Made by a program: the position numbers and the translations under genes
Assembly (NCBI GenBank): GCA_026826555.1
Contig: JAKSZT010054396.1
Span: forward strand, 15,512,569-15,576,568
DNA: 64,000 nucleotides
Direction: 5' to 3'
Source of the DNA: Tolypeutes matacus
Lineage: Eukaryota; Chordata; Mammalia; Cingulata; Chlamyphoridae
Notes under the pieces: model-generated
Told to the model about the DNA's origin: nothing
The model's database searches: none
What the model saw: only the letters and a program-made list of their open reading frames with translations
Part shown: positions 33,755-43,990 of the stretch, piece after piece
How positions within the stretch are numbered: position 1 is the first letter of the stretch
Layout: each line of letters begins with the position of its first letter

Positions 33755-34315
33755 CAAATGTTCATAGCAACACTATTCACATTAGCTAAAAGGTGGAAAC
33801 AACCCAATGTCCATCAATGGATGAATGGATAAACAAAAGGTGGTATAACCATACAATGGAATATTATTCAGGTATAAAAAGGAATGAAGAAGTAATGAAG
33901 TACTGATATATGCTACAACATGGATGACCCTTGAAAACATTATGCTAAGTGAAAGAAGCCAGAAACAAAGGTCACATATTTTTTTTTAGGTCACATATTA
34001 TATGTTTCCATTTATATGACATATCCAGAATAGGCAAATCCATAGAGACTGAAAGCAGATTATTGGTTGTGCAAGAATAGCCAGAAATAGCAGTTATGTA
34101 CAGCAGGGGAAGCATAGAGAGATTGAGAGGTGAAGAATTTTCTTGTCTGTTTTTTTTTTTTTATTATTATTACTGAAATAATGAAAATGCTCTAATAATG
34201 AATGAATTGATGAATGCATAACTTTGTGATTATACCAAATACCATTGACTGTACACTTTGGATGAGTGGTATGCTTTATTAATATGTATCAATAAAATTG
34301 ATTTGTTTAAAAAAA

Positions 34316-34847
34316 AAAAGAGAAGAAGAAAGATCTCAAATCAATAACCTACTCTTCCACATTAAGATACTGGAAAGAGAAGAATAAACCAAACCTCAAG
34401 CAAGCTGAAGGAGGAACTAATAAAGATTAGAGTGGAAATTAATGAAATAGAGAATAGGAGGGAAGCGGCTGTGGCTCAATCAGTGGGGCTCCCGTTTACC
34501 ATATGGGAGGCCCCGGGTTCGGTTCCAGGGTCCTCCTGGTGAAGGCAAGCCCGCCCGCATGGCGTGGTTGGCTGACCCAGCGAGCACAAGCAGCAAGGGG
34601 GGGGATAAATGAATAAATAAATAAAATCTTTAAAAAAAAAAAAAAGAGAATAGGAAAAAAAAAAAAAAAAACAATAGAGAAAATAAATGAAACCAAAAGA
34701 TGATTCCTTGAAAAGATAATAAAAAAATAAGAAGTAAAAACTTGAACAAGAGAAATAGAAGATTCAAATTACTAGAATCAGAAATGAAATAGGGATCATT
34801 ACTACTGACCTTAAAGAATAAAAAGGAATATAAAAATATATTATGAT
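34316..34847 (+). mobile_element. Old L1 ORF2 fragment
   Basis: 'ataaagattagagtggaaat' and 'gaaaccaaaagatgattcct' are L1 ORF2 wording, interrupted by a DAS SINE. Confidence 0.8.
34460..34643 (+). mobile_element. DAS-type SINE in old L1
   Basis: TSD 'agagaatagga' at 34449-34459 and 34644-34654. Confidence 0.95.
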
Positions 34848-34892
34848 GCGAATATTCTCACTGTCCTGATTCTGTGATAATCAGGGTGGGCT

Positions 34893-35292
34893 NNNNNNNN
34901 NNNNNNNNNNNNNNNNNNNNNNNNNNNNNNNNNNNNNNNNNNNNNNNNNNNNNNNNNNNNNNNNNNNNNNNNNNNNNNNNNNNNNNNNNNNNNNNNNNNN
35001 NNNNNNNNNNNNNNNNNNNNNNNNNNNNNNNNNNNNNNNNNNNNNNNNNNNNNNNNNNNNNNNNNNNNNNNNNNNNNNNNNNNNNNNNNNNNNNNNNNNN
35101 NNNNNNNNNNNNNNNNNNNNNNNNNNNNNNNNNNNNNNNNNNNNNNNNNNNNNNNNNNNNNNNNNNNNNNNNNNNNNNNNNNNNNNNNNNNNNNNNNNNN
35201 NNNNNNNNNNNNNNNNNNNNNNNNNNNNNNNNNNNNNNNNNNNNNNNNNNNNNNNNNNNNNNNNNNNNNNNNNNNNNNNNNNNNNNNNNNNN
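34893..35292. other. Assembly gap (400 Ns)
   Basis: Exactly 400 unknown bases. The sequence after it (35293-35345) is the GGATAAAAGTAAA tail of a dimeric SINE. 'aaatatattatg' occurs on both outer sides (about 34836-34847 and 35346-35357), so the gap lies inside a retroposed insertion in old L1 rather than in unique DNA. Confidence 0.9.
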
Positions 35293-35345
35293 GGATAAAA
35301 GTAAATAAATAAATAAATCCTTAAAAAAGAAAAAAAAAAGAAAAA
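35293..35345 (+). mobile_element. Tail of a dimeric SINE next to the gap
   Basis: GGATAAAAGTAAA followed by AAAT units and an A-rich end; the body is hidden in the gap. Confidence 0.8.
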
Positions 35346-35517
35346 AAATATATTATGAACAATTGTATGTCAATAAATTAGATAAAATGAACAAACTCCT
35401 AGAAAGATGCAAACCACCAAAACTGACATAAGAGGCAATCTGAATAGACTTATAACAATCTGAATAGACTTTATAACAAATAAAGAGATAGAATTATTAA
35501 TTTAAAACTACCACAAA

Positions 35518-35571
35518 GTGCTCACTTTGGTAGCACATATACTAAAATTGGAGTGATACAGAGATTAGCAT
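35518..35571 (+). pseudogene. RNU6 pseudogene: Partial U6 snRNA embedded in L1
   Basis: Starts GTGCTCACTTTGGTAGCACA and continues with ATACTAAAATTGGA and GATACAGAGA, the 5' half of U6 snRNA with a few substitutions. It stops after TTAGCAT. It lacks the 3' half and a recognisable Pol III promoter, so it is not a working U6 gene. Confidence 0.9.
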
Positions 35572-35584
35572 CTCTGTATCACTC
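35551..35584. repeat. 15-bp perfect inverted repeat with 4-base loop
   Basis: Arm gagtgatacagagat (35551-35565), loop tagc, and arm atctctgtatcactc (35570-35584). The left arm is U6 sequence; the right arm is its exact reverse complement and is not part of U6 or L1. Confidence 0.93.
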
Positions 35585-35937
35585 ATATGAGTATTACCCT
35601 ATATCAAAACCAGACAGAGATATCACAAGAAAAAAAAAAAAGAAAACTACAGACCAATATCTCCTATGAATGTAGATGCAAAAATCCTCAAAATACTAAC
35701 AAACCAAACCCAGCAACTTATAGAAAGACAAATGGGATTTATTCCAGATGTGCAAGTTTGGTTTAATATCCAGAAATCAGTGAATATAGTATACCATATC
35801 AATAGACAAAAAACAAGAACCACGTGATCATCTCAACAGATGCAAATAAAAATAAAAAATAGCATTTCACTAAATTGATCACTGTCTTAGTTTCCTGGCT
35901 GCTAAGAAAAATGGGTTGACTTAAACAACAGGAATTT

Positions 35938-36116
35938 TGGGAAGCGGCTGTGGCTCAATCAGTAGGGCTCCCATTTACCATATGGGAGGCCCCGGGCCCG
36001 GTTCCCGGGGCCTCCTGGTGAAGGCAAGCCCGCCCGCACAGCGTGGTTGGCTGACCCAGCAAGCACAAGCAGCAAGAGGGGGATAAATGAATAAATAAAT
36101 AAAATCTTTTAAAAAA
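35938..36116 (+). mobile_element. DAS-type SINE inside the LTR
   Basis: Target word 'acaggaattt' at 35928-35937 and 36117-36126. Confidence 0.94.
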
Positions 36117-36126
36117 ACAGGAATTT

Positions 36127-36597
36127 ATTTATTTAGTTTTTTAAAAAATTTATTTATTTACTTTTTACCCCCCCCCCCCCGTTTCTGCTGTTTCTGTGTC
36201 CATTAGCTGGGCAATTCTCTGTGTCCGTTTCCTGCCCTCTCTTCTCATCCCCCTGTCTTCACTGGGATTCGATCCTTGGAACCTCCAATGTGAGAGAGAG
36301 ACGTTCTGCCACCTGCACCACCTTAGTACCTGGTTTTTCGGCGTTTCTCTGTCTTTGCTCTCCCTTGTGTCACTCTCCTGTTATGCCACCATCTTGCTGT
36401 GTGCAGCGCACCCATGCACGGGGCCTGGGGGTGGGGCCTGGTGATGCACCGGCTTGCAGGGCCTGTGTGTGGGGCCTGGGGGCCTGCACACCTTCTATAT
36501 TTTTCTTTTATTTTACCAGGAGGTCCCAGGATCGAACCCAGGTCCCTCCATATGGGAGACAAACGTCCTACCATTTGAGCCATATCCGCGCCCCAGA
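36127..36597 (-). mobile_element. Dimeric SINE, antisense, stacked on the same target
   Basis: Antisense long type with the T/TAAA end and C-run at the left, two tRNA-like units and the head at 36565-36597. The same word 'acaggaattt' flanks it at 36117-36126 and 36598-36607. Confidence 0.92.
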
Positions 36598-37133
36598 ACA
36601 GGAATTTATTGACTTATGGTTTTGAGGATAGGACTTTAAAATCAAGGTGTCAGCAAGGCAATGCTTTCTTTCTGAAGACTGTGGCGTTCTGGGGCTGACT
36701 CCAGCTATCCTTGGGTCCTTGGCTTTTCCATCAAATGGCAATATACCTGGCAGTGTCTTCTCCTTCCTCTTCCAGGTTCTGTTGACTTCTAGCTCTTGCT
36801 TCACCTTCTGCCTTCTTGTTTTTCTCTTCATAAAACTTCCAGTAATGGAATTAATTACTTAACTAAAAATAACATTTTCAAAAGGTGCTCTTTTTTTGGA
36901 GTACATAATTCAACCTATCACAATCATTCCTTCATGATAAAAACATCCAACAAACTAGAAACAGCAGGGAACTTCCTCAACTTCATAAAACGCATCTGTG
37001 AAAAACTATAGATAACATCATACTTAATGGTGAAAGACTGGAAGAGGAGGGAATACTTCCTAACTCATTTTATGAGGCCAACATTATTCTGATACCAAAA
37101 CCAGGCAACAACGTTTCAAAAAAAGAAACCTAT

Positions 37134-37315
37134 TGGGAAGCGGCTGTGGCTCAATCAGTAGGGCTCCCGTTTACCATATGGGAGGCCCCGGGTTCGGTTC
37201 CCGGGGCCTCCTGGTGAAGGCAGGGCCGCCCACACGGTGTGGTTGGCTGACCCGGCAAGCACGGGCAGCAAGGGGGGGATAAATGAATAAATAAATAAAA
37301 TCTTAAAAAAAAAAA
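37134..37315 (+). mobile_element. DAS-type SINE in old L1
   Basis: TSD 'aaagaaacctat' at 37122-37133 and 37316-37327. Confidence 0.95.
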
Positions 37316-37758
37316 AAAGAAACCTATAGACCAACATCCCTCATGAATATAGATGCAAAAATTCTTTTAAAAAAATTTAGCAAATAAAATCCAACAATAC
37401 ATAAAAAGTATCTTGAAGAAGTGGGATTCATCCCAGGAATGCAAGGTTGGTTTAACTTTTAAAAATCAATAATTGTAATTCACCTTATTTATGGTCTAGA
37501 AAAGAAAAACCAAGCGATCATCTCAGTCAATGCAGAAAAGGCCTTTGGCAGAATTAAACATACATTCCTAATAAAAATTTTCAGCAAACTCAGAATAGAA
37601 GAGAACTTCCTCAACCTGAGAGAGGGCAATTATCAAAAATCTACAACTAACATCTTACGTAATGGTGGAAGACTGAATGCGTTCCCCTTAATACCAGGAA
37701 CAAAACAATGCTCTCATCACTTCTAAAGGTTCTAGCCAGTGCATTAAAGTAAGGAAAA

Positions 37759-37944
37759 GGGAAGCTGCTGTGGCTCAATCAGTAGGGCTCCCGTTTACCA
37801 TTTGGGAGGCCCCGGGTTCGGTTCCCGGGGCCTCCTGGTGAAGGCAAGCCTGCCCACACGGCGCGGTTAGCTGACCAGCAAGCACAAGCAGCAAGGGGGG
37901 GATAAATGAATAAATAAATAAAATCTTTAAAAAAAAATAAAATA
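37759..37944 (+). mobile_element. DAS-type SINE in old L1
   Basis: TSD 'aaagtaaggaaaa' on both sides. Confidence 0.94.
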
Positions 37945-38258
37945 AAGTAAGGAAAAAGTAAAAAAAAGTTATCCAGATTAGAAAGGAAGAAGTAAAACTG
38001 TCTTTATTCACAGATGACACATGATTGTGTATGTAGGAAATCCTGTGGAATATACAAAAAAGCTACCAGAACTAATAAATGAATTGAGTAAGATCAAAGG
38101 ATATAAAATCAATATTCAAAAGAACAAACATATTTCTATGTTGTAGCAATGAATGATTGGAAATTGAAATGTAAAAAATCAATATTATTTATCAAAGTAT
38201 CAAAAAATATGAGCAACTTATGAATGTATCTAATAAAATATGTGCATAACCTGTACAC

Positions 38259-38443
38259 CAGAGGTTCTTAACTAGGGGTCTGTGAGCTTGAATTGAAATA
38301 AAAAAAAAAAAAAAAAAAATATTCTTGTGGGGCCGTGTTGGTGCGGGTATGATATATTTATTAAATAATACACAGGAAGGGGTCTGTGGTTTTTAACTGA
38401 CTGGCAAAGAGGTCCGTGGAACAAAAAAGGTGAAGAATTCCTG
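38259..38443. mobile_element. hAT-type MITE (DNA transposon)
   Basis: 185 bases with imperfect terminal inverted repeats (CAGAGGTTCTTAAC at the left; the right end reads CAGGAATTCTTCAC on the other strand). The 8-base target duplication ctgtacac (38251-38258, 38444-38451) is the size made by hAT transposases. Removing element and one copy restores L1 wording. Confidence 0.85.
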
Positions 38444-38956
38444 CTGTACACTGAAAACTACAAAACACTGCTTGAGAGAAATTAAAGAATAACTAAATAA
38501 ATGGAGATATATACATGTCCATGTATCAAAATATTCAATATAAGATGTCAGTTCACCCAAATTAATTTATAAATTCAGCACAATTCTAATTAAAACCCCA
38601 GAAGGTTTTTTTTTTTGTGTGTGTGTGTAGAAATTGACAAGTTCATTCTAAAATTTATATGGAAATGTAAAGGTCTTAGAAGAGCCCAAACAACTTAGAA
38701 ATATAAGTACAAAGTTTTACACTCCCTGACTTCCAGACTTATTGTAAAGCTATAGTAATGAAAACTGAGGCACTGACATAGACAGACATATAGATTAGTA
38801 AAACAGGAAAAAGAGTCTGGGAATAGACCCTCACACGTATGGTCAAGTGCTCTTTGACAAATGATGTTAGAGCAATTGGATACCCATAGGCAAAAAAAAT
38901 AAAAATTAAGTTCAATCCATACCTTGTACCATATACAAAACTTAACTCAAAACAGC

Positions 38957-39042
38957 TGGCAGGAGCAGGTATAGCTCAGTGGTTTGAGCACCTGCTTCCC
39001 ATGTATGGAGGCCTTGGTACCTCCGAAAAAAAAAAAAAAAAG
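38957..39042 (+). mobile_element. Short tRNA-like SINE monomer, older
   Basis: 'ggtatagctcagtggtttga' head and 'gccttggtacctccg' end joined to poly(A). The B box is eroded and no TSD is clear. Confidence 0.75.
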
Positions 39043-39744
39043 ATGACAGATGTAAATGTAAAGCCTAAAACTATAAAACCATAGACATTTATTAGAATTT
39101 CTAAAATAAAAAAGACTAACACCAAGGGTTTGGCAAGGATGTGGAACAACTAGAACTTCCATACACTGCTGACGTGAATGTAAAACAGTACAACTATGTT
39201 GGAAAATAGTTTGGCAGTGACCCAACCATTCCACTCGTAGGTATTTATCCAAAAGAAAAAAAAAAACTAAAAACACATGTCCATATAAAGACTTACATAT
39301 GAGTGTTCACAGCAATTTTATTTGCAACAGCCAAGAACTGGAAACCTGTCAAAAGTCCATCAACAGGTGAATGGTAAACACATGTAGTATATTCATGTAA
39401 TGGTTTACTGCTCAACAACGAAAAGGAACAATCTATTGATAAACACAACATGGATGAATCTCAAAATAATTATACTGTGTGAAACTGAGACAAAAAAGAG
39501 TAACATATTGTATTTATATAATATTCTAGGAAATGCAAACTAATCTATAATGAGGGTCTGGAAGGAGCAGGAGAGACTAAGAAGGGCAGGAAAAAACTTT
39601 GGAGGGCGATGGATGTGTTCATCTTGATTGCAATGATTGTTTCACAAATGTATACCAATGTGAAAACTTATCAAACTGCACACTTTACAACTGCTCATTT
39701 TATGTATTCCCATTATACCTCAATAAATTTGTTTAGAACATGAT

Positions 39745-40490
39745 CAGAAGGAGGTGTATGTGATGCTGTTTCTCTGCTAACTTGCTATGTGAACCCAGGT
39801 ATGTTGGTAAGCCTCTCCCACAAGAGTTGGTTTAAGCCAAAAAGGGAATTTATTGGAAGGAAGCAAGAATGGCCCAGGGAACCCAAGGGCAGAAAGTTTG
39901 CTGGGGGTATGGTGGGGTGCCTCGGGAACTGGCGGAGTCCTGCAGGGTCCCAGGATGTCCTTTCTCTATCCCTTTCTGCTGATTCTCTGATCACATGTTT
40001 TCTACTTTTCTACTTGGTAGAAAAGGAAAGCTACTAGCTTCTGAGTTTTGAATGTTACAGGTTCAGTTACTCAGAGATGCTGAATTGATTCCCTTTCAAT
40101 CTCAGCTCCAAGTGTAAATTCTCAGGGAAAGACCTTGACCTGCACCAAGGCACTATGGTCAGGGGTCAGAGCCATGCAGTACTAACCTGGCTTGTCTTGC
40201 ATCCTACAGATGGAGAAGAGGACAAGTGCTAGGGAAGGATGTTGGGTGCACAGGCCCACAAGACAATCACCACAAAGGTGAGGTGTCAGGAGATACCACA
40301 AAGATGCTGGTGGAAATTCAGAACTGGATGTGCCTCTCAATGGGAGCAGCAGGTGTATGTAAGGCTCAAATGAGCAGCAGAGGGAGATTATTGGAGGGAG
40401 AAATCACCTCCAGTGGGGTAATCTGTGAAGGCTTCATGGAAGAGTCACCATTGGTGACAGGTCTGCAAGAAGAGTTATGCCCTGCATTTG
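39745..40490. other. Unique intergenic DNA
   Basis: No exon or repeat recognised between the L1 end and the MIR at 40500. Confidence 0.5.
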
Positions 40491-40499
40491 TGTGGCCCT

Positions 40500-40700
40500 T
40501 ATAGTTTACGAAGTACCTATACATCTCCTCTTTAGTCTAGACCAGTCCTATCACTGGGGTTAGCATTATTATACCCTCCCCTGAATAGACAGGGAGAGAC
40601 TTGGAGGCATTGAGTGACTTGCCCAAGTACACACAGTGTGGCAGGCCCAGATCTGAACTACAGTCTTTTGACTCCAGAGCCCTGACTTGTTCCCTAGGTA
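40500..40700 (-). repeat. MIR relic
   Basis: Antisense MIR: 'acgaagtacctatacatctc', 'gagtgacttgcccaagta' and 'cagatctgaact'. Confidence 0.75.
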
Positions 40701-40702
40701 AG

Positions 40703-41360
40703 TGTGGCAGTTTGAAATTATTTTATGAATCCCCAAAAGAGAAATATTATATTTGTAATGAATTTATTCCTGTGGGTATGATATCCTTTGATTCCATTAA
40801 ATTCAGTTGAGAGGGCTTTGATTAGATTACTTGATAAGATTGATTTAGGGCTTTTGTTTGGTGTGACTCAGGTTGAATCTCTGCCCTCCTTGCTGGGTCT
40901 GATATAAACCGACACAGACTGTCAGGAAACAAGGGAACTGCCATGTTTGATTCTGCCAGGTGAGAGAAAAAGACTCCAGTTTTGCCTATAGCTGTTAGAG
41001 ATAAACCCTATGCTGAGAGAGAGGACTACAGGATCACTTAAGTATGAAGCCAAGAGGCTGGGCCCACAGAGCAGCTCAAGAGGAGACGATGAGCTGGAAG
41101 CGCAAGGCTCAAACCTCACAGAGATCTGCAGCCATCTTGTTTCACCACATGGCAACACACTGGTATCAACAGTAGCTGACTTAGGTGAGAAGGCATCTCT
41201 ACTGATGCCTTTATTTGGACATTTCATGGTCTTGGAACTGTAAACTTTTACCTCAAATAAATCCCCATTATAAAAGCCAACAGGGGGATGGATGTGGCTC
41301 AAGTGGTTGGGCGTCCATCTCCCATATGGAGGGACCTGGGTTTGATCCCCGGGACCTCCT

Positions 41361-41393
<33 letters not shown>

Positions 41394-41444
41394 CAACAGA
41401 TTTCTGGTACTTTGCATCAGCACCCCTTTTGGCAAACAAAAACA
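40703..41444 (+). mobile_element. Solo LTR (ERVL/MaLR-like), sense
   Basis: Starts TGTGGCAGTTTGAA and ends near AACA; 5-base flanks gtaag/ataag differ by one base. An AATAAA lies near 41255 before the SINE insertion, as expected for the R region of an LTR. No internal retroviral sequence is present. Confidence 0.65.
41284..41387 (+). mobile_element. Short tRNA-like SINE monomer inside the LTR
   Basis: TSD 'aaaagccaacag' at 41272-41283 and 41388-41399. Confidence 0.95.
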
Positions 41445-41713
41445 ATAAGGTTGACTTCAAAGGAGGGAGAGTTGATGGTGGGTGCTCCATAGGGATTGGA
41501 AAGGAAGGATCATCTCCCAGCTCCTCTGCATACTATGTCCTCCAGAAGATGTCCCACCCCATTCTAGCTCCAGATACCCAGATTCCTCTGGGCTCTGCTG
41601 CCGACTCCCAGACCAACATTTCTACTCTAGACCTCTCTCCTGACCTCCAGTCCTGTAGCTTCAGCAGCTTGCAGGATCTTAAACTCAAAAGGTGAACTTA
41701 GTTCTGCAGATTT

Positions 41714-41824
41714 CTTTTTTTTTCTTTCTTTTTTTTTTTTTTACCGGGAGGTCCCGGGGATCGAACCCAGGTCCCTCCATATGAGAGACGGATACCCAAC
41801 CATTTGCATCACATCCGCACCCCT
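41714..41824 (-). mobile_element. Short tRNA-like SINE monomer, antisense
   Basis: TSD 'gttctgcagattt' at 41701-41713 and 41825-41837. Confidence 0.95.
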
Positions 41825-41899
41825 GTTCTGCAGATTTAGAGTCAAAGAAACTTCAGGACCCATCCAACCACCTGCTGATAATAACACTAATAAAATAAA

Positions 41900-42050
41900 A
41901 ACCATGTGTATGGCTGCTATCATATATGGAGGCCCTGAGCTGAGTGCCTTATACACAGTACTGCATTTCATCTTCATACAGCACTGTGAAGTAGGAACTA
42001 TTACTATCCTGATTTTACAATTCTGAGAAACTGAGGCTCAGAGAACTGGT
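41900..42050 (-). repeat. MIR relic
   Basis: Antisense MIR: 'gagctgagtgccttataca', 'tttcatcttcatacagcac', 'gaaactgaggctcagagaa'. Confidence 0.85.
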
Positions 42051-42304
42051 TCCTTCCCTTGATCTCCTCCTTCCTACTGGTGGCACCATCAAGCCCCCAG
42101 ACCTAAGACCCTGCCATTTTACCCCCTTCAGTGTCTCAAGACAACCAGCAAGCCCAGGTGAGCTGGAGGTTCAGGAAGGGTGACAGGCAGGGCAGTCCAC
42201 ATGGAGGTGGTGGGAGGAGAAGGGGAACTGTTCAGCTTTATCCACCAACCATGGATTTAATGTTGTAAATTCTGACATTTTATTAGAGTTAACTAATTCT
42301 AACT

Positions 42305-42520
42305 CCAGGCCATATGCCGTGGAGATTAAGAGCAAGGACTCTGGGGTCACACACACTCAGGTTCTAGTTCTGCCTTTACCACTTTCTTACTGTGTGACCT
42401 TAGGACAGCTTCTAAACCTCTCTGAACTGCAGCTTACTCATCTGGAAAACAGAGAAATAACCCCAACCTCATGTGTTAAAATATTGTGAGGGTAAATGAG
42501 TTCACATACATACTTTAAGC
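42305..42520 (+). repeat. MIR relic
   Basis: Long sense MIR: 'attaagagcaaggactctgg', 'actgtgtgaccttaggac', 'aatattgtgagggtaaatga'. Confidence 0.88.
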
Positions 42521-42768
42521 ACCTCCACACCTGCCCCACCACATTCCCTCACCATACCCATTCATCTGTTTTAACTGAAGATAGTTTACTTCAAAACATG
42601 TAAAAAATATATTCAACTCTGTGAAGTGGTTGCATCTTTTTTGGTGCCTGCTTAAGTTTATTTATTTGTCTTGAATGTTCTTCCGGGAAGTCTGTGTGGG
42701 CCTCAGTGAGTACCCGAGGCCAAGAGGGACTCAACAGGGCTAACCTGGAGCAAAATGACCTAAATAAG

Positions 42769-43443
42769 GGAAGTGTATGTGGCTCAAGCAATTGGGCTCC
42801 TGCCTATTACATGGAAAGTTCCTGGTGCCTCCTAAAGAAGACAGCGAACTGGTGCTATGGGTAGGCACAGCAAGTTGACAGAACAAGAGACAAAAGAAGA
42901 AAACCATAATGAGAGACACAACAATGCAGGGAGCAGAGGTTCCCAGTGCCTCTTAAAAAGACAAGCAAGGGAAGCAGCTGTGGCTCAATCAGTGGGGCTC
43001 CCGTTTACCATGTGGGAGGCCCCGGGTTCGGTTCCCGGGGCCTCCTGGTGGGGGCGGGCCTGCCCGCGCGGCGTGGTTGGCTGACCCAGCGAGCACAAGC
43101 GGCAAGGGGGGGATAAATGAATAAATAAATAAAATCTTTAAAAAAAAAAAAAAAAAAAAAAGACAAGCAAGACAGTGAGCTGATGCAATGGGCAGGCACA
43201 GCAAGCTGATGCAACAAGATGACGCAACAAGAGACACAAGAAGAAAAACACAATGAGAGACACAACAAAGCAGGGAACAGAGGTGGCTCAAGCAATTAGA
43301 TGCCTCCCTCCCACATCACAGGTCTCAGGTTCAGTTCCCAGGGCCTCCTAAAGAAACAAGGAAGACGAAAAGACACAGCAAGTGCAAACAACAAGGGGGT
43401 GGGGAGAAATAAATAAAATCATTCTTAAAAAAAAAAAAAAAAA
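42769..43443 (+). mobile_element. Composite, possibly trimeric SINE
   Basis: Near-identical flanks gacctaaataag (42757-42768) and ggcctaaataag (43444-43455) bracket one insertion. Three tRNA-like starts are visible: about 42775, about 42928 (collapsed, missing its B box) and about 43272. The bodies between them repeat 'gagagacacaacaa'. A DAS SINE is nested at 42970-43158. Confidence 0.75.
42970..43158 (+). mobile_element. DAS-type SINE nested in the composite SINE
   Basis: TSD 'aaaagacaagcaag' at 42956-42969 and immediately after the A-run, ending near 43171. Confidence 0.94.
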
Positions 43444-43879
43444 GGCCTAAATAAGATGGAGAACAGTGAGTTGAATAGAGCTAAACAGGTATCTTTCCCC
43501 CAGGTCCTTTCTAGGCCTTTCACATGCTAATATGTACACTGAACCTCCTAAAGTAAGCAGAGGGGTAGAAGCAGAGGAATGTAGCTTCCTAAACTTACTT
43601 CTTATAGCACCTATCAACATCTCCCCTCAGAGAAGGTGGCCACTGCCTGCCACTCACCCTGGGAAGGCCTGTCTTTTTTGCCCAAATGTCTCTTCATCTT
43701 CAGCCTCCAATTTCCAACAGCCTGAAAGACAGATTTCCTGCTCAATCTGGACACCCAGCAAGTCTAAAATGGCCTCCCCTTCCTACCCCCAGCGCCCTCA
43801 GCCCAGGCCTCCCACTGGCCCCCACCCAGCTGTAAAGGCAGAGTTGAGTAGTTGCAACATAGATGCAACTGTATGGCCC

Positions 43880-43990
43880 ACAAGTACTCTAAGGATTGGC
43901 TGCCATTATTATGATTATACAGATGAGAAACAGGCCACAAGCCACTCAGCTAGTCATCAGGGGCTTGAATCTGTCTCTGCTCCAGGCTTT
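43880..43990 (-). repeat. MIR fragment
   Basis: Antisense MIR: 'gatgagaaacaggccac' and 'ggggcttgaatctgtctctg'. Confidence 0.55.

Larger units (their letters stand above)
30090..34312 (+). mobile_element. Old L1 3' portion opened by nested insertions
   Basis: L1 ORF2 end and 3' UTR pieces at about 30090-30157, 30588-30868, 31344-31360, 32956-33328 and 33755-34312 read in order on the + strand. Recognisable wording includes 'actcaaaatggatcaaagac', 'gaaacaacccaatgtccatc' and 'ggaatattattca'. Intervening blocks are separate later insertions with their own flanking duplications. Confidence 0.85.
35346..35882 (+). mobile_element. Old L1 ORF2 fragment containing U6-derived sequence
   Basis: L1 ORF2 reads up to about 35517 and again from about 35585 ('caaaaccagacagagatatc', 'tgaatgtagatgcaaaaatc'). 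A 23-base direct duplication lies near 35438-35480. Between the two parts lies U6 snRNA sequence, and roughly 120 bases of L1 are missing there compared with the younger L1 at 18513-18635. Confidence 0.8.
35883..36922 (-). mobile_element. LTR of an ERVL/MaLR-like element, antisense, with two SINE inserts
   Basis: Pieces 35883-35937 ('cttagtttcctggctgcta', 'acttaaacaacagga') and 36608-36922 ('aaaatcaaggtgtcagcaa') make one antisense LTR. Ends are TG…CA, and the 5-base flanks atcac/atcat differ by one base. Related to the sense LTR at 40703-41444. Confidence 0.65.
36926..39740 (+). mobile_element. Old L1 ORF2 to 3' end
   Basis: Degraded ORF2 wording throughout ('accaacatccctcatgaata', 'gcaggttggtt'-type segments, 'cacagatgacac' at the catalytic region near 38010). 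The 3' UTR has 'gtgaaaacttatcaaactgc' and ends 'attatacctcaataaa' at about 39727. It hosts two DAS SINEs, a short SINE and a hAT MITE. Confidence 0.85.

Noticed and set aside
34874..35308. Open frame of 144 codons
   Set aside because: It consists almost entirely of the 400-N gap.
35518..35571. Functional U6 snRNA gene
   Set aside because: Only the 5' half is present, with substitutions and a fold-back at its end, and no upstream Pol III promoter elements are seen.
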